The position numbers and the translations under genes were made by a program. The notes beneath the pieces were generated by a model that had not been told where the DNA came from, made no database searches, and saw nothing but the letters and a program-made list of their open reading frames with translations. 64,000 nucleotides of DNA, taken from positions 868,001 through 932,000 of the forward strand of contig NZ_JAGSGB010000002.1 in NCBI RefSeq assembly GCF_020092905.1, read 5' to 3'. Source of the DNA: Pacificimonas aurantium. Its GTDB lineage: Bacteria > Pseudomonadota > Alphaproteobacteria > Sphingomonadales > Sphingomonadaceae. Positions 55,075 through 62,284 of the stretch are shown in pieces (within the stretch, counting starts at the first letter, position 1; each line of letters starts with the position of its first letter).

Positions 55075-55560
55075 TCACTCGGTCCAGCATTCCGGGTCGA
55101 CGGGACCGTTCTCCATGTCGAGATCCTGCCGGACGAGCGTAATGGCAGCGATCTTGTCGCCTTCCATATCGGCATGACCAGCCGCCAGGGAACAACCGAC
55201 CTCGCCGTCACGGCGCGAGCGGATCACATGGTAGGTGTAGATCTTGTCGTCAGCCTTGAAAGCTTCCTTGAACGGAACGACGAGCTCCACTTCACCGCCA
55301 CCAGCCTGAATGCGCTGGAAGTGCGTTGCCCATTCGTCGACACCGTTGATAACGGTTTCGCCTTCCAGAGTGAGCGTTGCATCCTCGGTAAGGTATTCGC
55401 TGAAATTCTCAGCCGTGAAGGCACCCGGAGTCTGAAACGCCTCATTCCACCAGGCAAAGAAAGTCTGAAACTCGTCGTCCGCCTCGGGAGCGGCCACAGA
55501 TGCGCTGGAGCAGGCCGCAAACAGCAGCGCCGCAGTGGAAAGAAATGCACTTGGTTTCAT
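55075..55560 (-). CDS. Small SnoaL/NTF2-like lipoprotein
   Basis: A 161-residue exported protein with a lipoprotein signal (FLSTAALLFAACSS, lipobox around Cys 17). The mature part resembles the SnoaL/NTF2-like cone fold: FQTFFAWWNEAFQTPGAFTAENFSEYLTEDATL and later HVIRSRRDGEVG. No catalytic motif is clear. It is the first gene after the LysR-type box at 55679, and the TonB receptor follows 77 bases downstream on the same strand, so the two probably share a promoter. Confidence 0.72.
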   Translation of the reverse strand: MKPSAFLSTAALLFAACSSASVAAPEADDEFQTFFAWWNEAFQTPGAFTAENFSEYLTEDATLTLEGETVINGVDEWATHFQRIQAGGGEVELVVPFKEAFKADDKIYTYHVIRSRRDGEVGCSLAAGHADMEGDKIAAITLVRQDLDMENGPVDPECWTE

Positions 55561-55678
55561 GATTGGGTATCTCCCCCTTTACTGGTTCGCGTAGCCGACC
55601 AGCCCCCCTCGGCTATCCTCGACACAGACTGTCGATCATGACGACTGTTGTTGCAACAGCATTGTAATACGGGGTTCG

Positions 55679-55693
55679 TTGCATCCTACGCAA
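55679..55693. promoter_or_regulatory. LysR-type box TTGC-N7-GCAA (copy 2)
   Basis: The bases read TTGCATCCTACGCAA, flanked by G and C so that the arms extend to GTTGC/GCAAC. It lies 118 bases upstream of the SnoaL-like gene and the TonB receptor. A second palindrome TGTTGCAACA is found about 30 bases closer to the gene (near 55648-55658), as is common for paired LysR sites. Confidence 0.65.
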
Positions 55694-55824
55694 CAAGCGC
55701 AAGAAAGTTTCGCTCCGTCGAGAACGCGCGATATGCGGAACGCAAAAAAAGGGCCACGGACCGCCGGGAGGGATCGGGGTCCGTGGCCGCAGGAAGGACG
55801 GCAGCGCCTGTCGGGGCTGGCGCG

Positions 55825-57102
55825 CTAGGGTTCGCTGCGGAACACCTCGCCGCCCTTCATAACGAAATCGATGCTGCGCAGAGCGCCGATGTCGGCCAGC
55901 GGGTCGGCGTCCATGGCGACGATGTCCGCGTAGAAGCCCGGCGCGATGAGGCCGACTTCATCGTCGACCTCCAGCATACGCGCAGGCTCGATGGTCGCGG
56001 CCTGCAGCGCCTCGAGATCGCTCATGCCGGCATCGCGGTAGAGTTCGGCTTCGGCGACGGTGGCGTTGGTGCCGCTATTGGGCTCGAACGGATACTGATC
56101 GCTGCCGAGGGCGATGTTGACGCCCGCCGCAATTGCGTTCTGCAAGGTCTGCCAATGCACCTTTCCGACCGACGCCTGGCGGGCCAGATACCAGTCCGGC
56201 GAGCCAATCTTGCGGTAGAATTCCAGCGCCCCTTCCTGGCTGACCACGATGGTGGGCACATACCAGGTGCCGTTCTCCACCATCAGGTCGAGCACTTCGG
56301 GCGTAAAGAAATAGCCATGTTCGAAGGCGTCGATCCCAGCCTCGATCGCGACCTTCGACGCGACGGGAGAGCCGGTGTGACCAGTTACCTTCACGCCGTT
56401 CCGATGGGCGACTTCGATCGCGGTCTGAAGCTCTTCGTCCGTGAAGGGCGACGCACCGATCGCGCCGCGCACGTCCGAGATACCGCCAGAAATGCCAAGC
56501 TTGATCCACGTCGCACCGGCCTTGATCTGCTCACGCACCGCTTTTGCAAACTCGTAGGGGCCGTTCGCCTCCGTCCGGCCGTGCCCGCCTGTGGGAACGA
56601 TGGACTCGCCCGCCGTATGGATCCGCGGCCCGGGAAAGACGCCGCTGTCGATGGCCTGCTTGACGGCGAAGTCGGCCCCGCCGGTCGCCCCCGTCAGGCG
56701 CAGCGTGGTGACGCCCACCGCCAGAGACTTCTGCGCATTGTCGAGCATACGCAGCGCCCGAGCATCCGGCGTCTCGTTATAGACGTGCGATTCCCCCGGT
56801 AGGTTAAGGTCGAGATGGACATGCATGTTCATGAGACCGGGGGTCAGCCACTTCCCGGTCATGTCCACGGTCTCCGCCCCGGCAGGTACGGCTACATCGC
56901 TGCGGGAACCGACAGCAGTGATCCGTTCGCCGTCAACCAGAACGACCGCGTTCGGAATGCTGCGCCCGTCGGTGACATCGACGACAGTGCCGCCGACAAG
57001 GGCGGTCATCTGGGCCTGACCCGGGACCGCAGACAGCAGCGCGGCGCATGAGGCAAGCGCGATCCGGGTCCATGCCCCGGCAAGTACAGAGCGCAAATTC
57101 AT
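55825..57102 (-). CDS. Exported amidohydrolase (downstream copy of a tandem pair)
   Basis: A 425-residue amidohydrolase with a signal peptide (ending AVPGQAQ near residue 30). Metal-binding elements of the superfamily are visible: HVHLD after LTPGLMNMH, Lys in ATWIKLGISGG, His in VKVTGHTGS, His in DAFEHGYF, and the catalytic Asp in IALGSDQYPFEPN. It belongs to the subgroup with imidazolonepropionase-like and prolidase-like enzymes that cut amide or peptide bonds. Start ATG 57102 lies 32 bases after the stop of a close paralogue. Confidence 0.88.
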   Translation of the reverse strand: MNLRSVLAGAWTRIALASCAALLSAVPGQAQMTALVGGTVVDVTDGRSIPNAVVLVDGERITAVGSRSDVAVPAGAETVDMTGKWLTPGLMNMHVHLDLNLPGESHVYNETPDARALRMLDNAQKSLAVGVTTLRLTGATGGADFAVKQAIDSGVFPGPRIHTAGESIVPTGGHGRTEANGPYEFAKAVREQIKAGATWIKLGISGGISDVRGAIGASPFTDEELQTAIEVAHRNGVKVTGHTGSPVASKVAIEAGIDAFEHGYFFTPEVLDLMVENGTWYVPTIVVSQEGALEFYRKIGSPDWYLARQASVGKVHWQTLQNAIAAGVNIALGSDQYPFEPNSGTNATVAEAELYRDAGMSDLEALQAATIEPARMLEVDDEVGLIAPGFYADIVAMDADPLADIGALRSIDFVMKGGEVFRSEP

Positions 57103-57134
57103 CTTTTCTCTCCCTTAACCCCGTCCACGCCGCA

Positions 57135-58439
57135 TCAGTCGAATGGATGCGTGACAGTCGCCGGCGCATCGTCATTGCGGATGATCGCGCCGCCCTTCAT
57201 CACGAAGTCGAGCGATCTCAAGGCGCTAATCGTCTCCAGCGGGTTGGTGTCCACAGCGACGACATCGGCGTATTTCCCAGCTTCGAGTGACCCGATGTCC
57301 TGCTGGCGGTCCATCAGCCGCGCCGGCTGGATGGTGGCGGCCTGAAGCGCCTGCAGCGGCGTCATGCCCGCCTTCTGGTAAAGCTCCGCCTCCGCGACCG
57401 TTGCCGTGGTGCCGTCATTCGGTTCGAACGGATGCTGATCCGACCCAAGCGCGATGTTGACGCCGATGCGGATAGCGTTCTGCAGCATCTGCCAGTGATC
57501 CTTGCCGGTGGATTCGACCCGCTCAAGATACCAGTCCGGGGACCCGATCTTGCGGAAGAACTCGTAGGCGCCCGGCTGGCTGACCACGATGGTCGGCACG
57601 AGCCAGACGTCCTCATCCTTCATGCGGCGCAGGGTGGGCTCGTCGAGATGATAGCCATGTTCGAAGCAGTCGATGCCGAAGTCGAGCGCCTGACGGGCCG
57701 CTTCCACCGACCCGTTATGGGCGGTTACCTTGACGCCGTTCCGGTGCGCCACCTCGATCAGAGTCGACAGTTCCTCGTCGGTCATCGGCGCCGCAGAGAT
57801 GCTGCCATGCGTATCGGCGATGCCGCCAGATATGGCGATCTTGATCCAGCTCGCGCCGCGCTTGATCTGCTCACGCGCGACGTGTGCGAAATCGTAAGGC
57901 CCGTCTGCCTCCGTATAGCCATGTCCGCCCGTCGGAGCGATGATCGTGCCGGACGTCTCGATGCGCGGCCCCAGAACCTCGCCGCGTTCGATGGCCGCCT
58001 TCAGGGCAAAGTCGACACCGCCGAATTCGCCGGGCGTGCGCACGGCCGTCACGCCGGACCAAAGCGAGTGATAGGCGTTGTTTGCCATCCTGAGCGCTTG
58101 GGCGTCGGGCGTCTCGTTCGCCAGCCGGTTCCCCTCCGCGCCGGGAAGGATGAGGCTGAAATGCGTGTGCATGTTCATAAGACCGGGGATCAGCCACTTG
58201 CCGGTCATGGGCACGGTGCGGGCACCGGCGGGAATTTCGACCTCACCCTGCGCCCCTATCGCCGCGATGCGCTCTCCGCGCACCAGTATGACGCCGTTTT
58301 CGGTAACGGCACCTGTCATCACATCGACAATGTTACCGCCCGTCAGCGCCACTACCGGTTCCGGCGCCTGAGCCGATGCGGGCATGACAGACATCAGAAC
58401 GAACAAAAATGCGCCAAGGCGCGCGATTACGGATTTCAT
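57135..58439 (-). CDS. Exported amidohydrolase (upstream copy of a tandem pair)
   Basis: A 434-residue amidohydrolase closely resembling its downstream neighbour: TGKWLIPGLMNMHTHF, Lys in ASWIKIAISGG, VKVTAHNGS, DCFEHGYH and IALGSDQHPFEPN. A signal peptide ends near MPASAQAPE. An upstream in-frame ATG at 58568 would remove the signal peptide from the N-terminus, so the ATG at 58439 is used. The shared motif order implies tandem duplication with possible differences in substrate range. A LysR-type box lies 91 bases upstream. Confidence 0.88.
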   Translation of the reverse strand: MKSVIARLGAFLFVLMSVMPASAQAPEPVVALTGGNIVDVMTGAVTENGVILVRGERIAAIGAQGEVEIPAGARTVPMTGKWLIPGLMNMHTHFSLILPGAEGNRLANETPDAQALRMANNAYHSLWSGVTAVRTPGEFGGVDFALKAAIERGEVLGPRIETSGTIIAPTGGHGYTEADGPYDFAHVAREQIKRGASWIKIAISGGIADTHGSISAAPMTDEELSTLIEVAHRNGVKVTAHNGSVEAARQALDFGIDCFEHGYHLDEPTLRRMKDEDVWLVPTIVVSQPGAYEFFRKIGSPDWYLERVESTGKDHWQMLQNAIRIGVNIALGSDQHPFEPNDGTTATVAEAELYQKAGMTPLQALQAATIQPARLMDRQQDIGSLEAGKYADVVAVDTNPLETISALRSLDFVMKGGAIIRNDDAPATVTHPFD

Positions 58440-58506
58440 ATGTCCCCCCGGCAGACCGGACCTGCAATTGATGTCCCAGTGTTGCGCCCCCGAACCCGAA
58501 CGCTCA

Positions 58507-58544
58507 ATGCAACAATATCGTGCACTTTGTTGCGATAAGTGCAA
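58507..58544. promoter_or_regulatory. LysR-type box TTGC-N7-GCAA (copy 3) with a second half-site
   Basis: TTGCGATAAGTGCAA is at 58530-58544. A second, looser element (TGCAACAATATCGTGCA, about 58507-58523) lies with its centre about 22 bases away, two helical turns, as in LysR recognition/activation site pairs. The pair sits between the divergent amidohydrolase operon (start 58439) and the second DUF885 gene (start 58731), so both may be controlled from here. Confidence 0.65.
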
Positions 58545-58730
58545 TTTTGAATGATGTTCAGGCTTCATCGGAGTGCGCGCATAGGATCTACCATATTGTT
58601 ATAGAACAGCTTTTTAGGCCTCACTGCGTCGATAGGCGATCACCCCGCATGAACCGCCGTCCTCGGCGAACGACTTGCAAAACCCGCGCAATCTGTCGTC
58701 AGTCTGCGCGCAACCGAGGAGAGGAAGTTC

Positions 58731-60548
58731 ATGTCCGCAGGTTCACTATTCCAGCTCAGCCGCCGTACGCTTCTGTCGGCAGGGGCAGCTGGCGCGATGC
58801 TGTCGCCCATGCGGGTCCTGGCCCAGCAATCGGGTGCAGCCGCGCGCCTCGCCGCCCTCCTGGAGCGCTCCGCCCGGGCCGACGACCTGCTGAGCCCGCT
58901 CGACACCACCAGACGCGACGGCAAGCCGCTCGGCGATGCCTTCGTCGACCCGCTGGGCGATGCGTTCGGCCGGACGCTGGAAGAGAATAAGCGCGCAGAA
59001 CTCGCCGAGCTTCGCACGATCGACCGCGCCGCGCTGAGCCCGACCGACCGCATCGCCTATGACGTGTTCGCGTACAAGACGGCGCAAACGCTGGAGCTGT
59101 TCGACGCGGACGGGGCCGAGCCAACCCTGTTCGAGGTGCAGCAGATGGCACCGCTGAACCCCTCCTTCGGCCTGCAGGTGGAATTTCCCGATTATATGTC
59201 GGGCGGCGCGGCGCCCTTCGCGACAGTGACCGACTATGAGCGGGGGCTGGCGCAGCTGGAGGGCTTCGCAGACTGGCTGGAACAGACGGTCGCGCGCCTG
59301 AAACGGGGCCGCGCCGCCGGCTATGTGCAGCCCAGGATCATCGTTACCAATATCCTGTCGCAGGTGGAGGCGATGCTTGCCCTGCCGCAGGACGCCAGTC
59401 CCTTCTATGCGCCGATCCGCACGATGCCCGAGACGCTGCCCGCCGAAGAGCGGGCGCGGCTGGCCGGCGCCTATCGCACCGCGATCCGCGACCGCGTCTA
59501 TCCGGGTTACGACTTGTGGAGGACCTACCTGACCGCCGACTATCTGCCGGCGGCGACCGAGGAACCCGGCCGCTGGGCCATGAAGGACGGCCGCCGCCTG
59601 TACGACTGGGAGCTGTCTTTCCACACCACTACAGACATGAGCGCGGATGAAATCCATGCGCTGGGCCAGTCGGAAGTCGCGCGCATCCTTGCCCGCATGG
59701 AGGAGGTGAAGAGCACGGTCGGATTCGACGGCGACCTCTCCGCCTTCTTCGACCATGTCCGCACCGATCCGAAATTCTACTATACCGAGCCGCAACAGCT
59801 GCTCGAACGCTTCGCCTCCATCGAGGCGGAAATCTGGAAATCGATTCCGAAGTTGTTCCACGACCGCCCGAGCGCGCCCTTCCGCGTGGCGCCGCTGCCC
59901 GCGCTCGGCGACCAGCGCGGCACCGGCTATTACCGCCCGGGCCCGCCCGACGGGACGACGCCGGGCACGCTCTATTTCAACATGTCGATGCTCGATACGC
60001 GGCCGATCCCCACGCTGGAGACGCTGACGCTGCACGAGGGCATTCCGGGCCATCACTTCCAGATCACCAAGGCGATCGAGAATGAGGACCTGCCGCCGAT
60101 CCTGCGCTTTGGGCGGGCGACCGCCTATACCGAGGGCTGGGGGCTCTATGCCGAATCGCTCGGCCCCGAACTGGGCATGTTCACCGATCCGATGCAGCTG
60201 TTCGGGCATCTGGACATGGAGATGCTGCGCGCCGTGCGCCTCGTCGTCGACACGGGCCTGCATGCCAAGGGGTGGAGCCGCCAGCAGGCGATCGACTTCA
60301 TGCTCGCCAACACGTCGATGGCGGAGCGCGACGTGATTGTCGAGATCGACCGCTATATCTCCTATCCGGGCCAGGCCTGTGCCTACAAGATCGGCGAGCT
60401 GACCCTCCAGCGGCTGAAGGCCGAGGCAGCCGAAGCGCTGGGGCCGCGATACGACGTTCGCGACTATCATGCGCAGGTGCTCGACACGGGCGTCCTGCCC
60501 ATGGCGGTCCTCGAACAGAAGATCGAGACCTGGCTGTCCGAGGGATAG
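58731..60548 (+). CDS. Tat-exported DUF885 metallohydrolase (second copy)
   Basis: A 605-residue protein with a Tat signal (LSRRTLLSAGAAGAMLSP). The zinc motif HEGIPGHHFQITKAI (HExxPGHH) and the following EGWGLYAESLGPELG are the same as in the copy at 50811-52649. VDTGLHAKGWSRQQAIDFML and YPGQACAYKIGEL near the C-terminus are shared with it too. It is divergent from the tandem amidohydrolases. Two copies in one island suggest different peptide length or sequence preference. The start ATG 58731 follows GAGAGG. Confidence 0.86.
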   Translation: MSAGSLFQLSRRTLLSAGAAGAMLSPMRVLAQQSGAAARLAALLERSARADDLLSPLDTTRRDGKPLGDAFVDPLGDAFGRTLEENKRAELAELRTIDRAALSPTDRIAYDVFAYKTAQTLELFDADGAEPTLFEVQQMAPLNPSFGLQVEFPDYMSGGAAPFATVTDYERGLAQLEGFADWLEQTVARLKRGRAAGYVQPRIIVTNILSQVEAMLALPQDASPFYAPIRTMPETLPAEERARLAGAYRTAIRDRVYPGYDLWRTYLTADYLPAATEEPGRWAMKDGRRLYDWELSFHTTTDMSADEIHALGQSEVARILARMEEVKSTVGFDGDLSAFFDHVRTDPKFYYTEPQQLLERFASIEAEIWKSIPKLFHDRPSAPFRVAPLPALGDQRGTGYYRPGPPDGTTPGTLYFNMSMLDTRPIPTLETLTLHEGIPGHHFQITKAIENEDLPPILRFGRATAYTEGWGLYAESLGPELGMFTDPMQLFGHLDMEMLRAVRLVVDTGLHAKGWSRQQAIDFMLANTSMAERDVIVEIDRYISYPGQACAYKIGELTLQRLKAEAAEALGPRYDVRDYHAQVLDTGVLPMAVLEQKIETWLSEG

Positions 60549-60623
60549 ACAGCCAGGCCTCCCGTGCGCACGCTCCGGCAGGAGCAAGATGCCGGGACGC
60601 GGCGCGCGGTCAGAAAGTTTCGG

Positions 60624-62012
60624 TCAGAAGCTCGCCGTCAGCGCGACATAGCCGTAGCGGGTGTCGCCGTTGCGGTTGGCATTGGGCGCGGTTTCCAGGA
60701 ACTCGCCCTTCGTGAAGTAGACGCCTCCGACTTCGAGCCGGTAGCGCTGCGGCACCAGCCAGTAGCGCGTGCGCAGGGCAAGCTGGGTGCCGGCGAAATC
60801 GCCGGAGTTACCGGAGGCATCGCGCACCTTGGTGGCGGCGAAGCTGTCGGTCTTCTCATCCAGCCAGGCACCGCGGAACGTCGCTTCGGCGTCGAACCCG
60901 TCGAAGGGCTTCGCCGTGGCGCCGAAGCCGACCGAGGCGATGTTCTCACGCGAGAGAAGGCCGTAGAGCCCGGTGGGACCGAAGTCGCCGCGACGCTTGC
61001 CGTACAGCTTATCGAAGCCTTCCTGGTCGGCGGTGGCGGGATCGTCACCGGTGCCGTAATCGGCGAAGACGAACAGGCGCGGCTTGCCCGGGCTGGCGAT
61101 GGCATAGCCCACCTCACCATGTGCGAACCAGGCATCGACATCGACGTCGGTCAGGTCCGTCGGTGCGGCGCTCGCACGGGTGTCGCCCGTCTGGCGGATC
61201 AGCTCGAAATCGACATCGACGGCGCCGCCGCCCGGCTTGCCCACAAGGCGGGCACCGTAGGTCACGAAGTCGCGATTACGGGTATTGCTGCCCGTGCTGT
61301 CGTCTTCCGACAGGCCGAAGGCGTAGATTTCGCCGGCGAGGCCGGGAATAAGATCGGCCTTCCGGAAGTGCGCGCCGTAAAGCTGAATGTCGTCGTTGGT
61401 CACATCCCAGTCGACCTCGTTGTCCTCAATGGAGTCCGCATCGGTGGGCTGGCGGTTGCTCGGCATGACGAACAGGCCGATGAACTCGTCGCCCGCCGCG
61501 CTTTTCCAGCGCAGCTGTCCGCCGGTGAAGCTGTTGACGGAGTTGGCGAAGCCGGGCTCGCCGATGACGCGGCCCGAACCGATGTCGAGCGTCGTGCGGC
61601 CGCCGATCAGCGACAGCGCATCGCCGTCGGCAATCACACCTTCGGCATCGACCGCGGCATAAAATTGCAGCGGCTCAAGCGCGTTCACGTCGCTGACGCC
61701 GATGGAAGCGCCGTCCGAATAGGCGTAACCGCGCGCGTCGCGCAGCTCGCCGCCGAGCCGGAACCCACCGAAATCATATTCGCCCGCAACGATGGTGCGG
61801 ATGGACACGAAGGCGTCCTCGTCATTCTTGCCGGGGCGGAACTGACCGTCGATGACCTCGACGCGCGGGCGGATGCTGCCGCCGATGGTGAGACCGTCGG
61901 GATTGCCGAGCGCGTCCTGAAGCGGACCCGCAAGGCCGGGCGTCGAGAAACCGGCTGTACAGCAAAAGAAGCCAGCCAGCAGCGAAGAGCTGCGGCGGGG
62001 GGAAATGTTCAT
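60624..62012 (-). CDS. Outer-membrane beta-barrel, alginate-export/porin-like
   Basis: A 462-residue protein with a signal peptide (about residues 1-29) and a long run of alternating amphipathic strands rich in Gly and aromatic residues. It ends in Phe (RYGYVALTASF), the usual barrel-assembly signal. The opening GLTIGGSIRPRVEVIDGQF and FVSIRTIVAGEYDFGGFRLGGELRD match the alginate-export (AlgE-like) porin family found in many sphingomonads. It may let small products of the island pass the outer membrane. An upstream ATG at 62045 is in frame but lacks signal-peptide character. Confidence 0.8.
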   Translation of the reverse strand: MNISPRRSSSLLAGFFCCTAGFSTPGLAGPLQDALGNPDGLTIGGSIRPRVEVIDGQFRPGKNDEDAFVSIRTIVAGEYDFGGFRLGGELRDARGYAYSDGASIGVSDVNALEPLQFYAAVDAEGVIADGDALSLIGGRTTLDIGSGRVIGEPGFANSVNSFTGGQLRWKSAAGDEFIGLFVMPSNRQPTDADSIEDNEVDWDVTNDDIQLYGAHFRKADLIPGLAGEIYAFGLSEDDSTGSNTRNRDFVTYGARLVGKPGGGAVDVDFELIRQTGDTRASAAPTDLTDVDVDAWFAHGEVGYAIASPGKPRLFVFADYGTGDDPATADQEGFDKLYGKRRGDFGPTGLYGLLSRENIASVGFGATAKPFDGFDAEATFRGAWLDEKTDSFAATKVRDASGNSGDFAGTQLALRTRYWLVPQRYRLEVGGVYFTKGEFLETAPNANRNGDTRYGYVALTASF

Positions 62013-62284
62013 GAAATACCGTCCGAGTGTTTGGGCCAATGCCACTTTTTAGGCCGGGACACGCTTTGAGACGTTCGACTGAAACGGTTTCTTCGGAAAT
62101 TGCGGGAACTACTCAGCCTCCGCATTCGGCCACATCTTAAAAAAAGGTGGAGAGCGTCCGAAGGCGGTGCGCCGGACGTCCTAGAAATAGTCCCGTGACG
62201 CAATCCGTCGGCGAGGATCGGCGGCGGTCGCTTCCTGGCTTAGCAGCCGATCCAAACCGAAGCCAAATTGCCCAAGGAACTGAT

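Noticed and set aside
53129-55177. Long open frame (682 codons) on the plus strand opposite the TonB receptor
   Set aside because: Its product has no domain, signal or composition of a real protein, while the opposite strand encodes a complete receptor. High GC content lengthens antisense frames.
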